This document shows positions 35,291-44,242 of a stretch of DNA of 64,000 nucleotides, in pieces; position 1 is the first letter of the stretch, and the number at the start of each line of letters is the position of its first letter. The notes beneath the pieces were generated by a model. That model did not search any database, was not told where the DNA came from, and saw only the letters and a list, made by a program, of their open reading frames with translations. A program made the translations under genes and the position numbers. The DNA lies in assembly GCF_009857435.1 (NCBI RefSeq), contig NZ_WWCK01000006.1:393029-457028 (forward strand). Direction: 5' to 3'. This DNA is from Duganella rivi (GTDB lineage: Bacteria; Pseudomonadota; Gammaproteobacteria; Burkholderiales; Burkholderiaceae_D).

Positions 35291-37692
35291 TGCTGCGCGA
35301 CTTCCGCATCGGCTGGCGTTTGCTGCTGCGCCATCCGCTGCATACCGCTGTTGAATTGCTGGGCCTCGCGGCCGGCTTTGCGGTGTGCTTCGTGCTGCTG
35401 GCGTTTGTGCAGTACTCGTTCAGCTACGACCGCGACGTGCCGCAGCGTGAACAAGTGTACGTCATCAAGCATCGCCTGAATTTCATCCCGCAGCCGCAGT
35501 GGATGGAGTACACGCCGTTCGCCATGCGTGGCGTAGCGCTGCAAAGCGGCCTGCCGCTGCTAGTGAGCGCATGGTGGCCCAGCCAAGTGACACTGAACCG
35601 GGATGGCGCGATACGCATGGTCGATATCACGGCGGTGGATCCGGCGTTTGAGCAAATCACCGGACTGCACGCGGTGGAAGGCGACCTGCATCAAGCGCTC
35701 ACGCGGCCTGACGGTCTGGCGCTGACGCGGCAAACGGCGTTGCAATGGTTCGGCAGCTCCGGCGCGTTGGGACGCAGCGCCGTGGTCAATGGACAAACGC
35801 TGCAAGTGCGCGCCATCCTGCCCGATCGACCATCCAACACTACCATGCCATTCGGCGCGCTGGTCGGCGTCGGCAGCGCGGTGTGGAACGAACAGGAGCG
35901 GCAGCGAGTACTGTCCAACTGGACAGGCATCAACGGCCGCATTTACGTCAAGACCAGCGTTGCTCCGCAAACGCTGCAAGCCGCGTTGCAAAGCGTGATC
36001 GACACCTCGCCGTGGGACAGTTTCGCCACGCCGGAAATGAAGGCCGCGCTGGCCGAACGCAAGATGGTCGATGTGGCCCTCGGCTCGCTGGCCGATGCCT
36101 ATTTCGACCGCACTGTCGCCAACACGATGGGTTCCGGCCCGCGCGGCGACATGCGCATGGTGTTGGCGCTCGGCGCAGCGGGCTTGCTGATCCTGTTGCT
36201 GGCGGTGGTCAACTACATCAACCTGGCGACGGTGCGCGCAATGCGCCGCCAGCGCGAGATCGCGGTGCGCCGCGTGATGGGCGCCACCACGCATCAGTTG
36301 CTGGTGCAGTTCACGGCCGAAGCGATGCTGCTGTCTACCGCTGCCGCTGCACTGGGCGTGCTGTTGGCGTGGCTGCTGTTGCCGCTGGCGTCCGAGCTGC
36401 TGCAACGGCAGCTGGAAGACACGTTCACGCCGGCGGCAGTTGGCGGCGGCCTGGCTTTCGGCGCGCTGGTGGGCGCGATGGCGGGACTGTATCCGGGCTG
36501 GCTGGCGCGCGGCGTCGACATGCGCGCCACACTGGCGCAGCGCAGCGGCGAAACGCCCGGCGGCGCGTGGCTGCGACGGGCGTTGACCGCAGTGCAATTC
36601 AGCGCCGCCATCGGCATGGGCAGCGTAGCGCTGGCGATACAGTGGCAGACGCAGTTCGCCGCCGCCGCATCGCCCGGCTTCGACCCATCGCCGCTGCTGG
36701 TAATCGATATGCGCATCGGTATTGACCAGCCATCCGGCCGTGCAATACGCGACGCGCTGGCGCAGCTGCCCGGCGTTGCCGCCATCACCGACAGCAGCAA
36801 CGTACCAGGCCGCGACGACCATACCGGTACGCGCGGCAGCCAGACCGTCAGGCATGTAGACGGCAGCAATGTGGCGATGCCGGTGCAATTTGTCGGTGTG
36901 GATTTCTTCAAGGTCTACGGCATGCCAGCGCTGGCTGGCCGCGCTTTCGACGCGCGCGAAAAACAGCCGGCAGCAGATGGCGATGAAAGCGTGGTGCTCA
37001 ATCCGGCCGCAGTGCAGGCGCTGGGCTTTGCCTCCATCCAGCAGGCGGTGGGGCAGCGCATCAACGGCACGCGGCAGCGCGTGATCGGGGTGGTGCCGGA
37101 TCTGCGCTGGGAAACGCTGCGCGATCCGGTGCGGCCACTGATGTACCTGCCGACGAACGACAGCGGCTTGTTCACGCTGCGCCTGAGCGGCACGCGCGCC
37201 GATGTGGAGCCCGCCATCGCCGCAATCTGGCAGCGCTACTTCCCGGCACAGCCGGCGGTGATACGCGGCGCGGCCAGCTTCTACGCGTTGGCCTATGCCG
37301 ACGACGTGCGGCTGGCGCGCATGCTGGCCTGCGCCACGGCGGTGGTGCTGGTGCTGGCGGCGTTCGGCATGTACGTGCTGGCGGCACACAGCGTGCAACG
37401 TCGCGCGCGCGAGATTGTGCTGCGCAAGCTGCATGGCGCAGGCCGAGCGGCCATTGCTGCCTTGGTCGGACGCGAGTTCGTGTTGCTGATCGCAGCGGCG
37501 GCCTTGATTGCATTGCCGCCGGCATGGCTGGCCATTGCCCGCTACCTCGCGCCGTTTGCCGAGCGCTCGCCGCTGGGGGCTTGGGCGCCGTTGGCGGCAT
37601 TGGCGCTGGCGCTGCTAGTGGTGCTGGCGGCGACCGCGCGCCACACCTGGTCTGCCATGCGCATCGCGCCGGCGCAAGCGCTGCGGGCGTAA
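35290..37692 (+). CDS. ABC transporter permease, FtsX/MacB fold
   Basis: About 800 aa. A first transmembrane segment (VELLGLAAGFAVCFVLLAFV) is followed by a large MacB-like periplasmic domain (about 45-280), an FtsX core (LILLLAVVNYINLATVRAMR, REIAVRRVMGA), a second periplasmic domain (about 480-660) and a second FtsX core ending near LALALLVVLAATARHTW. Such duplicated permeases act as mechanotransmission pumps for peptides, lipoproteins or antimicrobial compounds. The substrate is not readable. It is coupled to the ATPase gene and followed by a terminator that closes the operon. Confidence 0.9.
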   Translation: MLRDFRIGWRLLLRHPLHTAVELLGLAAGFAVCFVLLAFVQYSFSYDRDVPQREQVYVIKHRLNFIPQPQWMEYTPFAMRGVALQSGLPLLVSAWWPSQVTLNRDGAIRMVDITAVDPAFEQITGLHAVEGDLHQALTRPDGLALTRQTALQWFGSSGALGRSAVVNGQTLQVRAILPDRPSNTTMPFGALVGVGSAVWNEQERQRVLSNWTGINGRIYVKTSVAPQTLQAALQSVIDTSPWDSFATPEMKAALAERKMVDVALGSLADAYFDRTVANTMGSGPRGDMRMVLALGAAGLLILLLAVVNYINLATVRAMRRQREIAVRRVMGATTHQLLVQFTAEAMLLSTAAAALGVLLAWLLLPLASELLQRQLEDTFTPAAVGGGLAFGALVGAMAGLYPGWLARGVDMRATLAQRSGETPGGAWLRRALTAVQFSAAIGMGSVALAIQWQTQFAAAASPGFDPSPLLVIDMRIGIDQPSGRAIRDALAQLPGVAAITDSSNVPGRDDHTGTRGSQTVRHVDGSNVAMPVQFVGVDFFKVYGMPALAGRAFDAREKQPAADGDESVVLNPAAVQALGFASIQQAVGQRINGTRQRVIGVVPDLRWETLRDPVRPLMYLPTNDSGLFTLRLSGTRADVEPAIAAIWQRYFPAQPAVIRGAASFYALAYADDVRLARMLACATAVVLVLAAFGMYVLAAHSVQRRAREIVLRKLHGAGRAAIAALVGREFVLLIAAAALIALPPAWLAIARYLAPFAERSPLGAWAPLAALALALLVVLAATARHTWSAMRIAPAQALRA

Positions 37693-37718
37693 AAAAAGGC
37701 AGCCGAAGCTGCCTTTTT
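37693..37718. terminator. Bidirectional terminator between the permease and FKBP genes
   Basis: Stem GGCAGC / GCTGCC with a CGAA loop, flanked by a run of A on the left and T on the right. It can serve both convergent genes. Confidence 0.92.
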
Positions 37719-37732
37719 TATCTGCCGTCCGC

Positions 37733-38584
37733 TTACTTCACGGTCAGCAGTTCGACTTCGAAGAGCAGGGTCGCATTGCCCGGGATCTTGTCGCCGCTGC
37801 CGGCATAGCCATAGCCTTCGCCCGGCGGGATGACGATGCTGCGCTTGCCGCCCACCTTCATGCCATTAACGCCTTTGCCAAAACCGGTCACGACTTGGGT
37901 GCTGCCGACGACGAAGGCCAAGGCCGTGCCGCCGACATTGGTGTCGAACTGGGTGCCTTTATGCGTCGCGGAGTTAGGGTCGTACAGCCAGCCGGTGTAG
38001 GTTACGGTTACCGTGCTGCCGACAACGGCGGTCGCGCCGGTGCCCACCACCATGTCGGTGAAGGTGGTTCCTGGCAGGAACACGGCCTTGCTGACGGTGA
38101 CCATGGTGAAGTCAAACACCATCGGCGTATTGGCCGCGATCGGTGCAGTGACAGCGCCCGAGGTATTCGTGGTATTGAGCACGTTGGCGCCGTAGGCCAG
38201 GTTGGCCGGCAACACCGCAGTGCGCTTACCACCCGGCTGCATGCCCAGCAGTGCGAGATCAAAACCGGCCGCTACCGGCAAGGTGCCAGCCGGCAGAGCG
38301 CCTACGCCCACGGTGCCGGTCTTCGGCACACCGGCATCGACCGTGCTTTGCACCTTGGCGCCTTTGCCGTCGGTCTTGGTCGAGTCGTACAGATAGCCTT
38401 CGTAGTGGAAGGTCACGGTATCGCCCGCCTCTGCGGTCAGGCCGCTGCCGGTCACGGTGGTGGTCAGCTTGTAATCCGGCTGGGCTACTACCGGCGTGGT
38501 AGGGATGGTCTTGGTGCCGCCGCCGCAGGCGGTCAGCGCCGCCACGCAGGCTGCAGCAGCGAACAATTGCAACATCGATTTCAT
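37733..38584 (-). CDS. Lipoprotein with two FKBP-type peptidyl-prolyl isomerase domains
   Basis: About 283 aa. ATG at 38584 (MKSMLQLFAAA) gives a lipoprotein signal peptide with lipobox LTAC; the longer frame from 38665 would bury it. Two FKBP domains follow. The first (about 40-160) keeps the fold (TVTFHYEGYLYDSTK, GMQPGGKR) but its active-site region is loosely conserved. The second (about 175-283) is standard (TVTVTYTGWLYD, GTQFDTN, VNGMKVGGKRSIVIPP, GYGYAGSGDKIPGNATL). It likely assists folding of periplasmic or outer-membrane proteins. It is monocistronic. Confidence 0.92.
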   Translation of the reverse strand: MKSMLQLFAAAACVAALTACGGGTKTIPTTPVVAQPDYKLTTTVTGSGLTAEAGDTVTFHYEGYLYDSTKTDGKGAKVQSTVDAGVPKTGTVGVGALPAGTLPVAAGFDLALLGMQPGGKRTAVLPANLAYGANVLNTTNTSGAVTAPIAANTPMVFDFTMVTVSKAVFLPGTTFTDMVVGTGATAVVGSTVTVTYTGWLYDPNSATHKGTQFDTNVGGTALAFVVGSTQVVTGFGKGVNGMKVGGKRSIVIPPGEGYGYAGSGDKIPGNATLLFEVELLTVK

Positions 38585-38690
38585 TAATTTACCTTTGATG
38601 AGTATTCGTATTCGGTAGTCCCGGCGCAGAAGTTTAGCAGACCGCGCCAATTCCACTCCGGGCACTACATTCAGTTACATTATTTTGTCT

Positions 38691-40571
38691 TCAAATTTCC
38701 ACTTGCGTGCCAAGTTCAATCACGCGGTTCGGTGGAATCTGGTAGTAGTCGGCGGCGCCGCGCGCATTGCGTGACATCGCCACAAACAGGTGCTCGCGCC
38801 AGGTCGCCATGCCGGAGCCCGGCGACGAAATCACGGTCTGGCGGGCAATAAAGAAGGAGGTCTCCATCATCTCAAACGGCAGGCCGAGGCATTCGCACAG
38901 TTGCAGCCCGCGCGGAATATCCGGTTCATCCTTGAAGCCGTAGTAGACGCTGACCTGGTAGCACTGGTGCCCCAGGTCGGTGACTTTGACCTGCTCCGCT
39001 TCCGCAACATACGGTTCCTCGATGATGTGCACGGTCAGGAATACCACGCGCTCGTGCAGCACCTTGTTGTGCGACAGGTTGTGCAGCAGCGCGTGCGGCA
39101 CGCCGTCGCTCTCGCCGCGCATGAAGATGGCGGTGCCGTAGACGCGGGTCGGCGGCGCGACAAACAGCGAGGACAGGAATTCTTCCAGCGGAATCGCGTG
39201 CTTTTGCAGATTTTCGAACACCAGCTCACGGCCGCGCTTCCAGGTCAGCATCACGGTGAACAGCACCACGCCCAGCAGCAGCGGGAACCAGCCGCCGTGG
39301 AACAGTTTCAGGGTGCTGGCCGAGAACAGTGCAATGTCCAGCGCGAGGAAGAAGCCGGTCGCGCCGAAGCACAGCGCCAGCGGCAGGTGCCAGCGGTAGC
39401 GGATCACAAAGAAGGTCAGCACGGTGGTGGCCAGCATAGTGGCGGTCACAGCGATGCCGTAGGCGCCGGCCAGCTTGTCGGAGGAACCGAAACCGATCAC
39501 CGCCAGCAGCACCACGCCCAGTTGCAGCCAATTGACGGCCGGGATGTAGATCTGGCCGATTTCGCTAGCCGAGGTGTGCAGGATGCGCATGCGCGGCAGC
39601 AGGCCCAGCGCGATGGCTTGCTTGGTCATCGAGAAGGTGCCGGAAATGGTCGCCTGCGAGGCGATCACCGCGGCCGCCGTCGACAGCACCACCAGCGGGT
39701 ACACGGCCCATTCGCCGAGCTGGTGGAAGAAGGGATTGTCCACCGTCTCCGGGCGCGTCATTAGCAGCGCGCCCTGGCCCAGGTAGTTCAGCGCCAGCGC
39801 CGGGAACACAATCAGGAACCACGCCACGCGGATCGGCCGCTTGCCGAAGTGGCCCATGTCGGCGTACAGCGCCTCGGCGCCGGTCAGCGCCAGCACCACC
39901 GCGCCCAGCGCGACGAAGGCGATCATGCGGTTTTCGTACATGAAGGTCAGCGCGCGGAACGGGTTCAGCGCGAACAGGATTTGCGGCGCTTCGGCGATGT
40001 TGATTACGCCCATCACGGCCAGCGCGGCAAACCATACCACCATGATCGGGCCGAAGAAGCGGCCGATGCCGGCAGTACCGTGGCGCTGCATGGCGTACAG
40101 GGTGATCAGCACGATGATGGTCAGCGGCACGATGTACTGTTCCAGCCCTGGCGCGGCCACTTCCAGACCTTCGATCGCGCCCAGCACCGAGATGGCCGGG
40201 GTGATCACGCTGTCGCCGTAGAACATGGTGGCGCCGAACACGCCGAGCAGCATCAGCGGGTAGTGCCACTTCGGCGCGGCCTTGGTGACGGAATTCAGCG
40301 CCAAGGCCATCAGCGCCATGATGCCGCCCTCGCCGCGGTTATCGGCACGCAGCACCAGGCTCACGTACTTGAGCGAGACAATGATGGTCAGCCCCCAGAA
40401 AATCAGGGAAATGATGCCCAGCAGGTTGGCTTCGCTCAGCGCAAGGCCATGCTCGGGATCGAAGACGGTTTTGAGGGTGTAGAGGGGGCTGGTACCGATG
40501 TCGCCATAGACAATGCCGACAGCCGCCAGCGTGAGTGCCGCGAGACTGCTTTTCTTGTGTTGCTCGGTCAA
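38691..40571 (-). CDS. kup: Low-affinity potassium transporter Kup
   Basis: About 626 aa inner-membrane K+ uptake protein. The N-terminal hallmark VGIVYGDIGTSPLYTLK, then RADNRGEGGIMALMAL, is unmistakable. Around twelve hydrophobic helices precede a cytosolic C-terminal domain of about 150 residues. The TTG at 40571 (TEQHKKSSLAALTLAAVG) gives the family's usual length and N-terminus, with AGGTG five bases upstream; a frame from 40631 would add 20 unusual residues. The ribosome site lies in one arm of a small hairpin. The gene is divergent from rarD. Confidence 0.95.
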   Translation of the reverse strand: MTEQHKKSSLAALTLAAVGIVYGDIGTSPLYTLKTVFDPEHGLALSEANLLGIISLIFWGLTIIVSLKYVSLVLRADNRGEGGIMALMALALNSVTKAAPKWHYPLMLLGVFGATMFYGDSVITPAISVLGAIEGLEVAAPGLEQYIVPLTIIVLITLYAMQRHGTAGIGRFFGPIMVVWFAALAVMGVINIAEAPQILFALNPFRALTFMYENRMIAFVALGAVVLALTGAEALYADMGHFGKRPIRVAWFLIVFPALALNYLGQGALLMTRPETVDNPFFHQLGEWAVYPLVVLSTAAAVIASQATISGTFSMTKQAIALGLLPRMRILHTSASEIGQIYIPAVNWLQLGVVLLAVIGFGSSDKLAGAYGIAVTATMLATTVLTFFVIRYRWHLPLALCFGATGFFLALDIALFSASTLKLFHGGWFPLLLGVVLFTVMLTWKRGRELVFENLQKHAIPLEEFLSSLFVAPPTRVYGTAIFMRGESDGVPHALLHNLSHNKVLHERVVFLTVHIIEEPYVAEAEQVKVTDLGHQCYQVSVYYGFKDEPDIPRGLQLCECLGLPFEMMETSFFIARQTVISSPGSGMATWREHLFVAMSRNARGAADYYQIPPNRVIELGTQVEI

Positions 40572-40574
40572 GAT

Positions 40575-40598
40575 TGCACCTGTTGTTGTTTTGGTGCA
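40575..40598 (-). promoter_or_regulatory. Hairpin covering the kup ribosome-binding site
   Basis: In the kup leader the arms TGCACC and GGTGCA are separated by 12 bases. The second arm contains part of the AGGTG Shine-Dalgarno just before the TTG start. Pairing would hide the ribosome site. The stem is short and its biological effect is unproven. Confidence 0.4.
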
Positions 40599-40777
40599 TT
40601 GCACAATAGGCGAGGAATACGTAAAAGGCAAGTAGATTTTGGCATGCGCGCACGTTCCAAATGATCAATACCGAGAGTGTACGCCGCTGCGGGCGAGAGC
40701 GCGAGTGCCGCGCCTGCGGCGCGCGCACGGATGAGCGATAATGGCAGACCGCCTCCCACTTTTTGCAGTTAATCCAC

Positions 40778-41653
40778 ATGAACACAGGTATTTTGTACGC
40801 CACCTCGGCTTTTCTCTGCTGGGGTTTGTTCCCGCTGTACTTCCACGCCCTCGACGAAGTGCCGCCGATGCAAATCCTTGCCCATCGCATGCTGTGGTCG
40901 CTGCTATTCCTGGTAGTCGTGCTGAGCGCGCGCCAGCAGTGGAAATGGCTGCCGAAGGTGCTGCAACAGCCGCGCGTGCTGCTCAGTTTTGTGGCCAGCG
41001 CATTGCTGCTGACGGCCAACTGGGGCGTGTATATCTGGTCGGTGAACAATGGCCATGTGATTGACGCCAGCCTCGGCTACTTCATCAATCCGCTGGTCAA
41101 CGTGCTGCTGGGGCTGATCGCTCTGAAAGAGCATCTGCGGCGCGGCCAGTGGATCGCCATCGCGGTGGCGGCCGGCGGCGTGGCGTGGCTGACGTGGCAA
41201 TCGGGCCAGTTGCCGTGGATTGCCTTAATTTTAGGCATCACCTTCGGCGGCTACGGCTTGCTGCGCAAAACGGCGGCACTGGCGGCGCTGGAGGGCTTGT
41301 CGCTGGAAACCATGATCCTGTTCCCGCTGGCGTTGGCGTACGTGCTGTGGCTGAGCTTCCATGGCCAGAACACCTTCATCAACACGCCGCACGACAGCAC
41401 CCGCTGGCTGCTGGCGGCGGCCGGGCCGATCACCGCGATTCCGCTGCTGCTGTTTGCGGCCGGCGCGCGCAAGATTCCGATGGCGGTGCTGGGGCTGATT
41501 CAATACGTTTCGCCGACCATGCAGGCGCTGCTGGGTGTGTGGGTATTCCATGAAGCCTTCACGGCCGACCGCGCGATCGGCTTCCTGATCATCTGGGCGG
41601 CGCTGGCGCTGTACGTGGCCGAGGGGCTGTGGACGAGCAAACGCGCTAAATAG
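40778..41653 (+). CDS. rarD: EamA-family transporter RarD
   Basis: About 291 aa inner-membrane protein with ten predicted helices of the drug/metabolite transporter superfamily. RarD features are YATSAFLCWGLFPLYFHALDEV, EVPPMQILAHRMLWSLLFL, NWGVYIWSVNNGHVIDASLGYFINPL and QYVSPTMQALLGVWVFHEAF. Annotated in E. coli as a chloramphenicol-sensitivity protein; the true substrate is uncertain. ATG at 40778 matches the family start; a TTG five codons earlier is possible. Confidence 0.93.
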   Translation: MNTGILYATSAFLCWGLFPLYFHALDEVPPMQILAHRMLWSLLFLVVVLSARQQWKWLPKVLQQPRVLLSFVASALLLTANWGVYIWSVNNGHVIDASLGYFINPLVNVLLGLIALKEHLRRGQWIAIAVAAGGVAWLTWQSGQLPWIALILGITFGGYGLLRKTAALAALEGLSLETMILFPLALAYVLWLSFHGQNTFINTPHDSTRWLLAAAGPITAIPLLLFAAGARKIPMAVLGLIQYVSPTMQALLGVWVFHEAFTADRAIGFLIIWAALALYVAEGLWTSKRAK

Positions 41654-41727
41654 TGGGAAGATGGCGGGATTTATCGTATCCTGTCGTCCTTCCCTGCATT
41701 TCTACCAATTCTTCATCGAGATTCTCA

Positions 41728-43395
41728 ATGGCAAATTACGTCTATACCATGAACCGCGTGGGCAAAATCGTCCCGCCCAAGCGCCAGATCCTGAAAGATA
41801 TTTCGCTGTCCTTCTTCCCGGGCGCAAAGATCGGCGTGCTGGGCCTGAACGGCTCCGGTAAGTCGACCTTGCTGAAAATTATGGCAGGCATCGATACCGA
41901 CATCCAGGGCGAAGCGCGCCCGATGCCGGGCCTGAACATCGGCTACCTGCCGCAGGAACCGCAGCTGGATCCAGAAAAAACCGTGCGCCAGGAAGTGGAA
42001 TCGGGCCTGGGCGAAGCGTTTGAAGCGCAAGCCAAGCTGGACGCCGTGTACGCCGCCTACGCCGAAGAAGACGCTGACTTCGACGCGCTGGCCGCTGAGC
42101 AAGCGCGCCTGGAAGCGATCATCTCGTCGTCCGATGGCGGCAACCTGAACCTGCAACTGGAAATGGCCGCCGACGCGCTGCGCCTGCCGCCTTGGGACGC
42201 CAAGATCGGCGTGCTGTCCGGTGGCGAGAAGCGCCGCGTGGCGCTGTGCAAACTGCTGCTGTCCAAGCCGGACATGCTGCTGCTCGACGAACCGACCAAC
42301 CACCTGGACGCCGAGTCCGTCGAATGGCTCGAACAATTCCTGCTGCGCTTCCCGGGCACCGTGGTCGGCATCACCCACGATCGCTACTTCCTCGACAACG
42401 CTGCTGAGTGGATTCTGGAACTGGATCGCGGCCATGGCATCCCATGGAAGGGTAACTACTCGTCGTGGCTGGATCAGAAACAAGACCGCCTGAAGCAAGA
42501 AGAAGCCACCGAATCGGCCCGCCAGCGCGCGCTGCAAAAAGAACTCGAATGGTCGCGCCAGAATCCGAAAGCGCGCCAGGCCAAGTCGAAAGCCCGTCTG
42601 GCCCGCTTCAACGAGCTGAGCGAGTACGAATACCAGAAGCGCAACGAGACGCAGGAGATCTTCATCCCTGTGGCCGAGCGTCTGGGTAATGAAGTGATCG
42701 AGTTCAAGAACGTGTCGAAAGGCTTCGGCGACCGTCTGCTGTTGGACAATGTGTCCTTCACGATTCCGCCGGGCGCGATCGTCGGCATTATCGGCCCGAA
42801 CGGCGCCGGTAAATCGACCCTGTTCAAGATGATCGCCGGCATCGACCAGCCGGACAGCGGCGAAGTGGTGATCGGCAAGACCGCGAAAATCTCGCTGGTC
42901 GACCAGAGCCGCGACAAGCTGTCGGACGCCAAGACCGTGTTCGAAGACGTGTCGGGCGGTGCGGACGTGCTGAGCGTGGGCCGCTTTGAAATGCCATCGC
43001 GCGCCTACCTGGGCCGCTTCAACTTCAAGGGCGGTGATCAGCAGAAGATCGTCGGCAATCTGTCCGGTGGTGAGCGCGGCCGTCTGCACCTGGCCAAGAC
43101 CCTGCTCAAGGGCGGCAACGTCCTGCTGCTGGATGAACCGTCGAATGACCTGGACGTGGAAACCCTGCGCGCGCTGGAAGATGCGCTGCTGGAGTTCGCT
43201 GGTTCGGTAATGGTGATCTCGCACGATCGCTGGTTCCTGGATCGTATCGCCACCCACATCCTGGCGTTTGAAGGCAACTCCCAAGTTACCTTCTTCGATG
43301 GCAACTACCAAGAATACGAAGCCGACAAGAAGAAACGCCTGGGCGAAGAAGGCGCCAAGCCAAAACGCATCCGCTACAAGCCGCTGACGAACTAA
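41728..43395 (+). CDS. ettA: Energy-dependent translational throttle protein EttA
   Basis: 555 aa ABC-F ATPase, exactly the usual EttA length. It binds the ribosomal E site and gates entry into elongation according to ATP/ADP. Two ABC modules are seen: Walker A GLNGSGKST and GPNGAGKST; signatures LSGGEKRRVALC and LSGGERGRLHLA; Walker B DMLLLDEPTNHLD and NVLLLDEPSNDLD. The charged linker between them and the arm region match EttA. ATG at 41728 (MANYVYTMNRVGK) is the family start. It is followed by a bidirectional terminator. Confidence 0.95.
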   Translation: MANYVYTMNRVGKIVPPKRQILKDISLSFFPGAKIGVLGLNGSGKSTLLKIMAGIDTDIQGEARPMPGLNIGYLPQEPQLDPEKTVRQEVESGLGEAFEAQAKLDAVYAAYAEEDADFDALAAEQARLEAIISSSDGGNLNLQLEMAADALRLPPWDAKIGVLSGGEKRRVALCKLLLSKPDMLLLDEPTNHLDAESVEWLEQFLLRFPGTVVGITHDRYFLDNAAEWILELDRGHGIPWKGNYSSWLDQKQDRLKQEEATESARQRALQKELEWSRQNPKARQAKSKARLARFNELSEYEYQKRNETQEIFIPVAERLGNEVIEFKNVSKGFGDRLLLDNVSFTIPPGAIVGIIGPNGAGKSTLFKMIAGIDQPDSGEVVIGKTAKISLVDQSRDKLSDAKTVFEDVSGGADVLSVGRFEMPSRAYLGRFNFKGGDQQKIVGNLSGGERGRLHLAKTLLKGGNVLLLDEPSNDLDVETLRALEDALLEFAGSVMVISHDRWFLDRIATHILAFEGNSQVTFFDGNYQEYEADKKKRLGEEGAKPKRIRYKPLTN

Positions 43396-43406
43396 TTAAT
43401 CAGCCA

Positions 43407-43436
43407 TAAAAAAAGCCTGCTTACGCAGGCTTTTTA
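43407..43436. terminator. Bidirectional terminator between ettA and the outer-membrane barrel gene
   Basis: Stem GCCTGC / GCAGGC with a TTAC loop, flanked by A-rich sequence on the left and T-rich on the right; it serves both convergent genes. Confidence 0.93.
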
Positions 43437-43451
43437 GTTCACGTCATGCGC

Positions 43452-44057
43452 TTAGAAGTTGTAGCGCAGGCCGGCGGTGATGGCGCCAGCTTTGCGGCCG
43501 GTGTCGATATCATTCTTGCCATAGTTTTCGTACTCCAGCGAGACTTTGACGTTTTTGTTGATGGCGTACTCACCACCAACCGAGGCGTACAGCGCGGTCT
43601 TGTTATCGCTGCCGCTGACCGAGGCGATGCCGGTGGTGGTCACTTCATTGTGGTTGCGCGCCACGCCCAGCTTGCCGAACACGGCAAAGTCACGCGCCAC
43701 TGGCCAAGTACCTTTACCGGCCACGTAGTAAGAGTGTGCATCGGTGTTCAGGCCGCCGGCAGCGTTGCCCACGGTGTAGTTGTAGCTGCGCTTGCCGAAG
43801 TCCGTGTAGCCGGCTTCCACTGCCCAGGTGCTGTCGATGTTGTAGCCACCGTAGATTTTGCCACCGGCTTTGGTGCCGCTGTGGTTGTCGCCGCTGACAG
43901 CGCCAGCGCCGGCACTGTCGAAGTCATAACGGCTGCCAACAACACCAGTACCGATGTAAGCGGTGCCAGCGGCGTCTTGCGTGTTGGATTGAGCGTAAGC
44001 GGCAGAGCCACCCAGGGCGGCGGCGGAAGCGACTAAAGCGAACAGAATTTTTTTCAT
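43452..44057 (-). CDS. Small outer-membrane beta-barrel protein, OmpA/porin-like
   Basis: 201 aa with a clear signal peptide (MKKILFALVASAAALGGSAA, cleavage after AYA). The mature part is a series of alternating amphipathic strands with GGYNIDSTWAVEAGYTDFGK, typical of the OmpA N-terminal barrel, and a terminal strand ITAGLRYNF with the C-terminal phenylalanine recognised by the BAM complex. There is no C-terminal peptidoglycan-binding domain. Function is probably structural or porin-like; no specific substrate can be assigned. It is monocistronic; 44058-44242 upstream contains only promoter-type DNA. Confidence 0.88.
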   Translation of the reverse strand: MKKILFALVASAAALGGSAAYAQSNTQDAAGTAYIGTGVVGSRYDFDSAGAGAVSGDNHSGTKAGGKIYGGYNIDSTWAVEAGYTDFGKRSYNYTVGNAAGGLNTDAHSYYVAGKGTWPVARDFAVFGKLGVARNHNEVTTTGIASVSGSDNKTALYASVGGEYAINKNVKVSLEYENYGKNDIDTGRKAGAITAGLRYNF

Positions 44058-44242
44058 GATTTTGATCTTTCAGCAAAATGGTTGAGACGGACTTGCTTGG
44101 GATCGCAGTTGCTATGAATTGCGATGTGTCCAAGATAGCACTCCAACCAACACCTGTGGTCACCGAATTAGTAAGAAGTGTGACGAGATGTAAGCCAAAC
44201 GATCATTGGTAAATTTCAAGATGCGCCAAACTTAAAACGAGC

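Noticed and set aside
35560..37434. Long minus-strand open frame across the ABC permease
   Set aside because: Histidine/glutamine/arginine-rich translation with no family resemblance; shadow of the permease gene.
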